Part shown: one piece after another, positions 1 through 7,233 of the stretch | Numbering within the stretch: position 1 is the first letter of the stretch | How the letters are laid out: every line of letters starts with the position of its first letter | Source: Pseudomonas sp. BMS12 | GTDB lineage: Bacteria; Pseudomonadota; Gammaproteobacteria; Pseudomonadales; Pseudomonadaceae | DNA length: 64,000 bases | Assembly: GCF_001592875.1 (NCBI RefSeq) | Contig: NZ_LSOF01000009.1 | Location: forward strand, 28,637 to 92,636 | Reading direction: 5' to 3' | Notes under the pieces: generated by a model | The model's database searches: none | What the model saw: the letters and a program-made list of their open reading frames with translations, nothing else | Told to the model about the DNA's origin: nothing | Translations under genes and position numbers: made by a program

Positions 1-1170
1 ATCCAGCTTGAAGCCCAGCGAGGTGTAGTCGATGGAGGTCCAGCCATAGCGCTCTATGCCATCGCCGGTAGAACTGGTACGCAGCGGGTTGTAGCGATAG
101 GCGGTGCCGCCATCGTTGAACGAACCCATTTCCAGGGTCAGGCTGAAGCTGATGCGAATCGGCCCCAACGGCAGGGTGATTTCCGGCGTACTCAGTGGCG
201 GCGGCCCCAGATTGAAGTGCCGTTTGGCCAGCCAGTCGTTGCGGTTGTCGTTGATGATGGCAGCGAAGCGCTTATAGGCCTCCTTGGCATCGTCGTTGGG
301 TGGCGGATCGCTGGCACCGGCCTTCTTCTTGTAGCGCTCGGGGTTGGTGTCCACCAGCATGGTCTCGGGGCCGTTGAGGCCACCGAGAAAGGAGCCCACA
401 ACTTCATCAGTGGTCGAAGGTTCCTCGTCAGCAGCACCTACTCCTCCGGCCGCCCCGCCGCCACTGCTGCTCATGGCGCTGCTGGCTTGGCTGTAGAGAT
501 TCTCGTAGCTGAAGGTGTCGCCGAAATAAGTCAGCGCCGCATTCTGGGTCAGGAAGTAATAGCCGAGTAGCGGGATGTAAAGATCGTCATTGGGGTCGGC
601 ATCAGTGGGATTCTGATGCGCCTCGACCACATCGATCATGCTTTCGATCTGCGCCTCCACCGTGGCCATGGCGAAGGCTTTCTGGAACATGGACAGCGCC
701 ATGTTGAAATAGGAAACGGTGGTCGGATAGAAACCGATCAGCGGGTTGGATACCGCGTCGATGCCATAACCGATGGCGATGTAAGGGATGTAAACCGCCT
801 TGAGCAGGTCGGCCAGGTTGGGCCGAGGTGAAGGCGGAACTACCGGAATCTGGTAGGCAGGAAAGGAGTCCAGCCAACTGGGGATTGTCTTGTAGCGCTT
901 GGCCCATGAACGCATCGCCACCATCTGCCCCACGGACAGCTCGTTGGCCACCATGGCGCGGTTGGTATAGGCGATGAAGTTCTGGTTGCGGGCGAACAGC
1001 TTGGCTTCGGTATACACCGCCGCATCGGCCGCGTTCTCCAGTTGCACGCGGTCGCGGGTGAGGATGCCGTGGTTGTACACCAGCAACATCGCCACCACGG
1101 CCACACCTAAAAAGAGCAGGCCAAAGACGATAGCCTGCCCTTTCTGAGCGGCATGATTGATAAGCCGCAC
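1..1170 (-). CDS. Tad-like (TadE/TadG type) pilus-assembly protein, partial at window edge
   Basis: The frame stays open from a GTG at 1170 to the left edge, so only the first 390 residues are visible. The N-terminus (VRLINHAAQKGQAIVFGLL) has a short basic segment and one transmembrane helix, as in the Tad/TadE/TadG pseudopilin-like proteins of Flp pilus loci. Next comes an 'ENAADAAVYTEAK' segment typical of the family, then a long presumably extracytoplasmic region with a Gly/Ser/Ala-rich stretch near positions 430-480. The GTG start is chosen because an in-frame stop lies five codons upstream and no in-frame ATG is near; the ribosome-binding site is weak. It follows the Flp-type pilin by 24 bases, so the two are probably cotranscribed. 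The exact subfamily is uncertain because the C-terminus is missing. Confidence 0.6.
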   Translation of the reverse strand, partial: MRLINHAAQKGQAIVFGLLFLGVAVVAMLLVYNHGILTRDRVQLENAADAAVYTEAKLFARNQNFIAYTNRAMVANELSVGQMVAMRSWAKRYKTIPSWLDSFPAYQIPVVPPSPRPNLADLLKAVYIPYIAIGYGIDAVSNPLIGFYPTTVSYFNMALSMFQKAFAMATVEAQIESMIDVVEAHQNPTDADPNDDLYIPLLGYYFLTQNAALTYFGDTFSYENLYSQASSAMSSSGGGAAGGVGAADEEPSTTDEVVGSFLGGLNGPETMLVDTNPERYKKKAGASDPPPNDDAKEAYKRFAAIINDNRNDWLAKRHFNLGPPPLSTPEITLPLGPIRISFSLTLEMGSFNDGGTAYRYNPLRTSSTGDGIERYGWTSIDYTSLGFKLD

Positions 1171-1194
1171 CTTAGTAGGTACTTAGCTAATGGT

Positions 1195-1449
1195 TTACTT
1201 CTCAGACTGCTGGAAATTACCGAGGTCGTAGTCTTTAGACGCCTCGGTCCCGGCTTCGGTACCGGCTGCAGCACCCTGATTGGTAGCAGTCTGACCACCC
1301 AGCTCGGCCGCCATATCACCCACCTGGCCACGCACAGTGTCGCCGAACAGGTTGTAGACGACGATGGCGGCAATGGCGATCAGCGCCACGATGATGATGT
1401 ACTCGGTCATGCCCTGGCCCAGCTGACGAGCGCGCGCTTTGATGTTCAT
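1195..1449 (-). CDS. Flp-type pilin
   Basis: An 84-residue protein with a basic leader followed by LGQGMTEY and a hydrophobic helix (residues about 18-36). In Flp prepilins, prepilin peptidase cuts after Gly so that Glu is at +5 and Tyr at +6; cutting after Leu-Gly here gives exactly that. It should therefore be the major subunit of a Flp/Tad pilus or a close minor pilin. After the helix it carries about 40 extra residues rich in Ala, Gly, Thr and acidic residues, longer than many Flp pilins. A strong Shine-Dalgarno (AGGAG) precedes the ATG. Its upstream region holds a 14-bp motif also found before the ActP operon. Confidence 0.8.
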   Translation of the reverse strand: MNIKARARQLGQGMTEYIIIVALIAIAAIVVYNLFGDTVRGQVGDMAAELGGQTATNQGAAAGTEAGTEASKDYDLGNFQQSEK

Positions 1450-1511
1450 GTTGCAAGGTACTCCTGATTTTTATTGGTAGTGGCAGATCTATGGCAGATG
1501 GCCAATACACT

Positions 1512-1525
1512 ACCAAAGTCGTAGG
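1512..1525 (-). promoter_or_regulatory. Candidate regulator site upstream of the Flp pilin
   Basis: ACCAAAGTCGTAGG on the plus strand lies 63 bases upstream of the pilin start. The same 14 bases occur at 4967-4980, upstream of the DUF485-actP operon, in the same orientation relative to the gene. Here the flanks give CTAC...GTAG symmetry. The binding protein is not identifiable from sequence; a NarL/LuxR-type response regulator is my inference. Confidence 0.45.
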
Positions 1526-1621
1526 AATTAGTCGCAACAAACTTCGCAAAAAACATTGACATTGACCGAATGGCCAGATTTAGCCATCAAGCACCGGCAA
1601 GCCGAGCTAAACAGCCGCGAT

Positions 1622-2152
1622 TCAACCCAGCAATGACTGCAATAAAACCCTGCCCTGCGGCCAATCACCCAGCTTGCTATCGCCATTGATATGCCCGCAC
1701 ACCCCGAGGTTGTGCCAGCGACTTCCCCACCGCGCGGCGACGGCCTGGGTGTATGCCAGGCTCGCGTAAGGGTCATCGCAGCTGGCCACTACCAGGCTGG
1801 AGAAAGGTAGTGACTGCTCCGGCAGTGGTGCGAAACCCTGCAGGTTCAGCTCGGCGGCCGGCCCCTGCGGATCGGGCGGTGCCACCAGCAGTGCCGCGCG
1901 CACGCGCTGTTGGGTCTGCGCCGCCCAGTGCGCCACCAGGTTGCAACCGAGGCTGTGGGCAACCAGCACGCAACCCGCTCCGGCCTCAGTCACCGCGGCC
2001 TCCAGATTCGCCACCCACTCGGCGCACACCGGGTTCAGCCAATCGCGCTGCCGTACCCGAACAAAACTGGCGTCCTGGCTTTGCCAGCGGCTTTGCCAGT
2101 GCCCGGGACCCGAGTCGCCGTAACCGGGGATGATCAGAAAGGTCGTTTGCAT
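1622..2152 (-). CDS. RBBP9/YdeN-family serine hydrolase
   Basis: A 176-residue alpha/beta hydrolase without a signal peptide. The opening strand FLIIPGYGDSGPGHWQ is typical of the RBBP9/YdeN family (PF06821). The nucleophile elbow is AHSLG, with Ser at about residue 67; Asp in SCDDPYASL and His in CGHING complete a plausible triad. The length matches the family. Family members are small cytoplasmic esterases of mostly unknown substrate, so no specific reaction can be assigned. It sits 34 bases upstream of the SRPBCC gene on the same strand and may be transcribed after it. Confidence 0.85.
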   Translation of the reverse strand: MQTTFLIIPGYGDSGPGHWQSRWQSQDASFVRVRQRDWLNPVCAEWVANLEAAVTEAGAGCVLVAHSLGCNLVAHWAAQTQQRVRAALLVAPPDPQGPAAELNLQGFAPLPEQSLPFSSLVVASCDDPYASLAYTQAVAARWGSRWHNLGVCGHINGDSKLGDWPQGRVLLQSLLG

Positions 2153-2186
2153 CGTGCTGCCTCGTCATGTGCGCCCGGCTAAGCGC

Positions 2187-2642
2187 TCAGCGAGGTGCGC
2201 TCTCCAGAAGACTTTTCAGGTGGTCCACGCCCAGTTGCGCGCGCCGCTGCAGGGTCGGCCGTACCAGCGGCAGCAAAAGCACGCGAACCAGACGGGCATT
2301 GTTGCGACTGTACATGGCCCACTGCACATGGGTCTCGACCCCGAGCCCCTCCAGCAGTATTTCCATGCGTGGTAGCAGTGGTGGGAAATTGCCCTCGGTG
2401 ACGAAACGCCGCCCGACTTCGACCTCCTTCACTTCGATCTCGATCTGCTGTTTTCCGCGCAGCGGAATGCTGACGGTTTCCCGATAACGCTTGCCGAGCG
2501 TAGCCACTGGCAAGGTATCGACCGAGACGATATCGATCACGCCGGGAAACCATTCGGCAAAGCGCTGCATATCGCTGATCAAGGCGAAAACCTGGTCAAC
2601 TGAGCAACGGATGGTGGTGCTGGCTTCTGCAAGCAGTTGCAT
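2187..2642 (-). CDS. SRPBCC/START-like family protein
   Basis: A 151-residue protein. The N-terminal strand (STTIRCSVDQVFALISDMQRFAEWFPG) is the usual start of the polyketide-cyclase/START-like (SRPBCC) fold, a hydrophobic ligand-binding cup. The open frame extends upstream, but ATG at 2642 is chosen because a strong GGAGGG lies just before it and the protein then starts at the first strand of the fold. Ligand and role are unknown. It is separated from actP by a terminator at 2851-2877. Confidence 0.75.
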   Translation of the reverse strand: MQLLAEASTTIRCSVDQVFALISDMQRFAEWFPGVIDIVSVDTLPVATLGKRYRETVSIPLRGKQQIEIEVKEVEVGRRFVTEGNFPPLLPRMEILLEGLGVETHVQWAMYSRNNARLVRVLLLPLVRPTLQRRAQLGVDHLKSLLESAPR

Positions 2643-2850
2643 GACGGGTCCCTCCGAATGCTGGCACGGCTGCGCAGCATAACCGCTGCAATCACCGCCG
2701 CCATGAAATCCATGCATCGACAAGTATTACCGGGCGATTCAGTGGGAGCGGTTGGGCAGCACTGCCGCTTTAGCCGAAAAAGGCGCCATGCCAAGGCCCC
2801 CATTCGCGGCTAGAACCGCACCCACGCAGAAGTCGTCATTGGTTCAGCCA

Positions 2851-2877
2851 TAAAAAAGGGCAGCCACTGGGCTGCCC
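2851..2877 (-). terminator. Rho-independent terminator of the actP operon
   Basis: Perfect 8-bp stem GGGCAGCC/GGCTGCCC with an ACTG loop. On the minus strand it is followed by a T run, the complement of the A tract at 2852-2857. It lies 24 bases past the actP stop codon. Confidence 0.85.
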
Positions 2878-2901
2878 AAATCACACGGAGCTATTACACC
2901 A

Positions 2902-4560
2902 TCAGTGCGCGACGGCACCGCTGGCGCCGAGGCCGGTCTGCGAGCGGACGAACTGCGGGAAGAAGCGCTCGCGCTCCTCGCTGCCGACGCTGGACTTGTC
3001 GGTGACGGAGAAGAACCAGATCCCGGCAAACGCCACCAGCATGGAGAACAGCGCCGGATATTCGTAGGGGTAGACCGGCGTGGCGTTGCCGAGAATCGTG
3101 ACCCACACGGTCGGGCCGAGCACGGTGAGCGCTACGGCGGTCACCAGCCCCAGCCAACCGCCGATCATCGCGCCACGGGTGGTCAGCTTCTTCCAGTACA
3201 TGCTGAGGAACAGCACCGGGAAGTTGCAGCTGGCGGCGATGGAGAAGGCCAGACCGACCATGAAGGCGATGTTCTGCTTCTCGAACAGAATACCCAGGCC
3301 GATAGCCAGCACGCCGAGCGCCACGGTGGTGATCTTCGACACGCGCAGCTCATCTTTCTCGTTGGCCTTGCCCTTCTTGATCACGCTGGCATACAGGTCG
3401 TGGGACACCGCCGAAGCACCGGCCAGGGTCAGGCCGGCAACCACCGCGAGGATGGTGGCGAAGGCCACGGCCGAGATGAAACCGAGGAACAGGCTACCGC
3501 CCACCGCATTGGCCAGGTGTACCGCAGCCATGTTGTTGCCGCCCAGCAGCGCGCCGGTGGCGTCCTTGAAGGCCGGGTTGGTGCTGACCAGCAGGATGGC
3601 GCCGAAGCCGATGATGAAGGTCAGGATGTAGAAGTAGCCGATGAAACCGGTGGCGTAGAACACGCTCTTGCGCGCTTCCTTGGCATCGGACACGGTGAAG
3701 AAGCGCATCAGGATATGCGGCAGGCCGGCGGTACCGAACATCAATGCCAGACCCAGGGAAATCGCCGAGATCGGGTCTTTCACCAGGCCGCCGGGGCTCA
3801 TGATGGCCTCACCTTTCGGGTGCACCTTGATCGCCTCGGAGAACAGCTGGCCGAAGTCGAAGTTGACGTGTTTCATCACCATCAGCGCCATGAACGAAGC
3901 GCCGGACAGCAGCAGCACGGCCTTGATGATCTGCACCCAGGTGGTCGCCAGCATGCCGCCGAACAGCACGTAGCAGACCATCAGGATGCCGACCATCACC
4001 ACGGCGACGTGGTAGTTGAGGCCGAACAGTAGCTCGATCAGCTTGCCAGCACCAACCATCTGCGCGATCAGGTAGAAAGCCACCACCACCAGCGAGCCGC
4101 TGGCGGACAGGGTGCGAATCTGCGTCTGGCCGAGACGGTAGGAGGCGACGTCGGCGAAGGTGTACTTGCCCAGATTGCGCAGGCGCTCGGCAATCAGGAA
4201 CAGGATCACCGGCCAGCCGACCAGGAAGCCGATGGAGTAGATCAGGCCGTCGTAGCCCGAGGCGAACACCAGCGCGGAAATCCCCAGGAAAGACGCCGCC
4301 GACATGTAGTCGCCGGCAATCGCCAGACCGTTCTGGAAGCCGGTGATGCTACCGCCGGCAGTGTAGAAGTCGGAGGTCGACTTGCTGCGCTTGGACGCCC
4401 AGTAGGTAATGGCCATGGTGAAGCCGACGAAGGCCACGAACATGATGATGGCCGACAGGTTCAGCGGCTGGCGCTGCACCTCGCCCTCGATGGCTCCGGC
4501 GGCCCACAGCGCGGGCGTCACGGCCAGCAGGCCGCAGGCGCCGAGAATACGGGAGATCAT
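2902..4560 (-). CDS. actP: Cation/acetate symporter ActP
   Basis: A 552-residue member of the sodium:solute symporter family (SSSF, TC 2.A.21). It starts with a signal-like hydrophobic segment ([18 protein letters not shown]) and has many predicted transmembrane helices in the order expected for ActP. Its job is uptake of acetate and other short monocarboxylates across the inner membrane. Length and N-terminal region ([23 protein letters not shown]) match ActP of E. coli and pseudomonads. The start overlaps the stop of the upstream DUF485 gene by four bases (ATGA), so the two are translationally coupled, the standard arrangement for acetate permease operons. Confidence 0.93.
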   Translation of the reverse strand: MISRILGACGLLAVTPALWAAGAIEGEVQRQPLNLSAIIMFVAFVGFTMAITYWASKRSKSTSDFYTAGGSITGFQNGLAIAGDYMSAASFLGISALVFASGYDGLIYSIGFLVGWPVILFLIAERLRNLGKYTFADVASYRLGQTQIRTLSASGSLVVVAFYLIAQMVGAGKLIELLFGLNYHVAVVMVGILMVCYVLFGGMLATTWVQIIKAVLLLSGASFMALMVMKHVNFDFGQLFSEAIKVHPKGEAIMSPGGLVKDPISAISLGLALMFGTAGLPHILMRFFTVSDAKEARKSVFYATGFIGYFYILTFIIGFGAILLVSTNPAFKDATGALLGGNNMAAVHLANAVGGSLFLGFISAVAFATILAVVAGLTLAGASAVSHDLYASVIKKGKANEKDELRVSKITTVALGVLAIGLGILFEKQNIAFMVGLAFSIAASCNFPVLFLSMYWKKLTTRGAMIGGWLGLVTAVALTVLGPTVWVTILGNATPVYPYEYPALFSMLVAFAGIWFFSVTDKSSVGSEERERFFPQFVRSQTGLGASGAVAH

Positions 4561-4868
4561 TGTTGCACCTCGTCGAGTACGGCCTGGTTGAGGCGGTCGA
4601 ATTCGCCATTGGCACGCTTGACGTAGATACCGGTCAGCACGAAAGCCGAAAGGATCAGGCCGACGCCCAGGGGAATGCCCCAGGTGGTGGAAGAGCCGGC
4701 GCTGAGCGGTGTGCCGAGCAGCTGCGGCTCGAAGGCGATCAGCAGGATGAAGGCCAGGTACAGGCCCAGCATGATGGCAGAGAGTGACCAGGCGAAACGG
4801 TCGCGTTTGGCGACCAGCTCCTGGAAGCGCGGATTCTCTTCAATCCGCTTGTAGACGCTGTCGTTCAT
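4557..4868 (-). CDS. DUF485 membrane protein of the ActP operon
   Basis: A 103-residue protein with two transmembrane helices (about residues 24-45 and 60-82) and the conserved N-terminus [19 protein letters not shown] of the DUF485 family (YjcH in E. coli). These proteins are encoded directly before actP and are thought to assist the permease, although no reaction is established. ATG at 4868 is chosen over an upstream in-frame start because of the excellent GAGGAGG ribosome-binding site. The bases between that site and the start codon form an AACAACAA motif (see the regulatory entry). Confidence 0.9.
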   Translation of the reverse strand: MNDSVYKRIEENPRFQELVAKRDRFAWSLSAIMLGLYLAFILLIAFEPQLLGTPLSAGSSTTWGIPLGVGLILSAFVLTGIYVKRANGEFDRLNQAVLDEVQQ

Positions 4869-4884
4869 TGTTGTTGTCCTCCTC
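4868..4884 (-). promoter_or_regulatory. Ribosome-binding site with Hfq/Crc-type CA motif
   Basis: Read on the minus strand the leader is GAGGAGG followed by ACAACAACA and the ATG. AACAACAA (4875 down to 4868) matches the AANAANAA catabolite-activity motif bound by Hfq with Crc in Pseudomonas, and it lies where binding would block translation. This predicts carbon catabolite repression of acetate uptake. Confidence 0.55.
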
Positions 4885-5482
4885 AGCAGGGTTGCCGGTG
4901 CGGCCACTCTAAAGCGCTGAAAAGCCCGAGACAGACGACCTTAGTCGAATCGGCGGGGGCTTCACGACCAAAGTCGTAGGGGTCTAGGCGGCCACGCCGG
5001 CATCTGCTAAGACCAACTGCACTAAGGACTTCCCGAACCCTATCGAGGAGGCCAAGCCCCCGGCCGGGTTCATGGTGCGATGTCTGAATCTGAATAGGCA
5101 GATCAGTGCGATCTGCCGACACCTGCTGATGCTCCGGCGAATCCTAAGATGAGCTGCAAAAGCACGACGACCTCGCCCGGTATCATCCCAGGGCAGAGGG
5201 CATGCATGTTTTCACATATGGGGCTGGGCCCGGATCGTTTCACGAGCATCCCGAGGCGAATTTTTCATCGGAGAACCGGCGCCTGGATACTGCGTCAGGC
5301 CTGCCAGGGCATGAGCCTGCTGACCTGCAGACATGGGTAAGCGTTATTGCGCACGATGGTGACCAACCGGATATCGGCCAGATCTCCGCATCGTGCTCTT
5401 CTGGGTCACCACGCACGCCAGGAGCGCTGGAGGGTGCCGAAAGCTCGAGGCAGAGATCGTTGCGCACGCCGCCAGGCAATCT
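4869..5482. other. 614-base gene-free region between actP operon and HD-GYP gene
   Basis: The left end (to about 5000) holds the ribosome-binding site and inverted repeats of the actP operon. From about 5050 to 5480 I see no convincing gene: the short open frames on both strands have no recognisable domain, good ribosome-binding site or continuity with neighbours. It may be the remains of a decayed gene or an untranslated regulatory region. Confidence 0.5.
4936..4980 (-). promoter_or_regulatory. Paired inverted repeats upstream of DUF485-actP
   Basis: Two related elements lie 68-112 bases upstream of the DUF485 start. ACGAC-CAAA-GTCGT at 4964-4977 is a perfect 5-bp inverted repeat; CGAC-CTTA-GTCG at 4936-4947 is a perfect 4-bp one with the same 4-base spacing. 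The spacing between their centres is about 29 bases, close to three helical turns, so a regulator could bind both on one face. Acetate genes in Pseudomonas are controlled by the CrbSR/MxtR-ErdR two-component system; assignment to it is inference. Confidence 0.5.
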
Positions 5483-6724
5483 CTATAGGTGTCCCGGAAC
5501 GATCAGGCCACGCTGTCGATAACTGTCGATGGCGATGCCAAAGGCACTGCTGGAGAACACTTCCTTGACCCGGTAGGGCTTGCCGCACGAGTCGCGAGGC
5601 GACTCCTGCAGGTCGACCACCCGCTCCTTGCAGGGAGCCTTAAGCTCGTTGAGCACGACAAGCACCCGCGGCTTCAGTTTGCTGCCAGGTGGACAGCCGA
5701 TGATGATGCCCACCTCGCCATTGCTGAACTCGACGATTTCGCCTGGCGGGTAGATGCCGATCAGCTGGACGAAGGCCTTTACGATTTCCGCATCGAAATG
5801 GCTACCGCGTGCATCGAACAGGATACGCAGCGACTCCAGTGTCGACTTGCCCTTGCTGTACACACGATCACTGTTGATCGCATCGTAGCTGTCGACCACG
5901 GCGACAATCTTGGCGAAGTAGGGAATCTTGCTGGCATCCAGGCCACGCGGATAGCCCCGACCATCCAGCCGCTCATGGTGGGAATAAGCCACATCGACCG
6001 TCGCGGCCGTCACCTGCTGATTGCTCATCAACAGCTTGCGCCCTTCCGCCGCATGACTCTGCATGATCTGCAGTTCTTCCTCTGTCAGTGCGCCTGGTTT
6101 GTTGAGAATCTCGTCGGGGACCTTGATCTTGCCGACATCGTGGAGCATGCCGCAGACGCCAATCTGCTCGAGCTGCAAGGGCAGCAGCCCCAGCTCGCGG
6201 CCCAGTGCAATCGACAGGATGGCCACGCGCAGCGAATGTTCGGAGGTGTACTCGTCCTTGTTCTTAATCCTGGCCAGCCAGAGCATCGCCGCCGGGTTGC
6301 GCAGAATGCTCTCGACGCAGCCTTTGACCACTTCCTTCACGGCGGCCACATCCAGCTCCTGCCCCAGCTTGATCGCCTGCAGGATGCGCAGCGATTGATC
6401 CCGCGCCGCCTGATAGGCCGGCACGGCCTGCTCGATCTCGGCACTGAAGGCAACCTTGCCGATCACTGGCTGCAATTCGGGCTCTATCGCCGCCTGATTC
6501 TCACGAGCCTGCTGGCGGACACCAATGGAACGCCGCGCATCTACCCAGACGAACTGGCAAACCTCCTGCAGCAGGCGGATCTCCTGCTGCTGGCGAATAC
6601 GGAAGCCTTGGAAAAGGAAGGCGGTTTCAGTCCATGGGCGATCCAGCTCGACCACATACATCCCGATAGCCAGCTCGTCGACCGCAATCTTGAGCCGCGT
6701 ACCGTCGTTGTTATGCATATCCAA
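5483..6724 (-). CDS. DUF3391/HD-GYP domain phosphodiesterase
   Basis: A 413-residue protein likely to degrade cyclic di-GMP. Residues about 10-140 form a DUF3391 N-terminal domain. The HD-GYP domain follows: His-Asp at about 195-196 in MLHDVGKIKVP, then HHERLDGRGYP at about 239-249, so the metal-binding HD and the GYP signature are intact. There is no signal peptide or membrane segment, so it should be cytosolic. The first ATG (6724) and a second ATG two codons on are both possible starts. It stands alone, with non-coding DNA on both sides. The family links c-di-GMP breakdown to motility and biofilm dispersal; the input signal is not evident. Confidence 0.9.
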   Translation of the reverse strand: MDMHNNDGTRLKIAVDELAIGMYVVELDRPWTETAFLFQGFRIRQQQEIRLLQEVCQFVWVDARRSIGVRQQARENQAAIEPELQPVIGKVAFSAEIEQAVPAYQAARDQSLRILQAIKLGQELDVAAVKEVVKGCVESILRNPAAMLWLARIKNKDEYTSEHSLRVAILSIALGRELGLLPLQLEQIGVCGMLHDVGKIKVPDEILNKPGALTEEELQIMQSHAAEGRKLLMSNQQVTAATVDVAYSHHERLDGRGYPRGLDASKIPYFAKIVAVVDSYDAINSDRVYSKGKSTLESLRILFDARGSHFDAEIVKAFVQLIGIYPPGEIVEFSNGEVGIIIGCPPGSKLKPRVLVVLNELKAPCKERVVDLQESPRDSCGKPYRVKEVFSSSAFGIAIDSYRQRGLIVPGHL

Positions 6725-6941
6725 CTACCAGAAAACATGAGGGCGCCAAGCACGCCCAGCCAAATACCCGACCCTCTCAGGTTAGCCGCATGCGCAAGAG
6801 AGTAGTTCCAATCGCAGAACCATTATTGCCTCCCCCTCATGCTTAAAAGCTATTCCGACCATGAAGAGCCTGTATTTCCCTGCATCAACAGCAGCGCATA
6901 GTCTTGCACTGAACAGTAACAATTCTCATTAGAGACCAATC

Positions 6942-7163
6942 ATGTTCAAGACTGTCACCTTCACCCTCATGCATTTCTGTATCGCCTTCAGCGTGACCTA
7001 CGCGCTGACCGGCAGCCTCGCTGCAGGCGGCCTGGTCGCGGCCATCGAGCCGTTGTGCAATTCGGTGGGTTTCTACTTCCACGAAAAGATCTGGCAGCGC
7101 TTGGAAAAACCGGGCAAGCCCCGCGAAATCCCCAAGCACGCCTGGTTGCACCACCACGCCTGA
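6942..7163 (+). CDS. DUF2061 small membrane protein
   Basis: A 73-residue protein matching the DUF2061 pattern: a hydrophobic N-terminal half with two helices (about residues 3-22 and 26-42), the conserved AAIEPLCNSVGFYFHEKIWQ segment and a basic, His-rich tail. Members are predicted inner-membrane proteins of unknown role. It is the first gene of a plus-strand run, 70 bases before the GH17 gene. A weak purine-rich stretch precedes the ATG. Confidence 0.8.
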   Translation: MFKTVTFTLMHFCIAFSVTYALTGSLAAGGLVAAIEPLCNSVGFYFHEKIWQRLEKPGKPREIPKHAWLHHHA

Positions 7164-7233
7164 TGCGCATGGCTGTCCGCCGGCTCGGGGCATCCGCTAA
7201 GATGCGCGGCCTTGCCACCTCGCAGCCGCAGCC

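Noticed and set aside
5202..5522. 106-codon frame in the gene-free region
   Set aside because: No domain, no good ribosome-binding site, and it runs into the antisense of the HD-GYP gene.
5489..6805. 438-codon plus-strand frame
   Set aside because: Antisense to the HD-GYP gene, whose catalytic motifs are intact on the minus strand.
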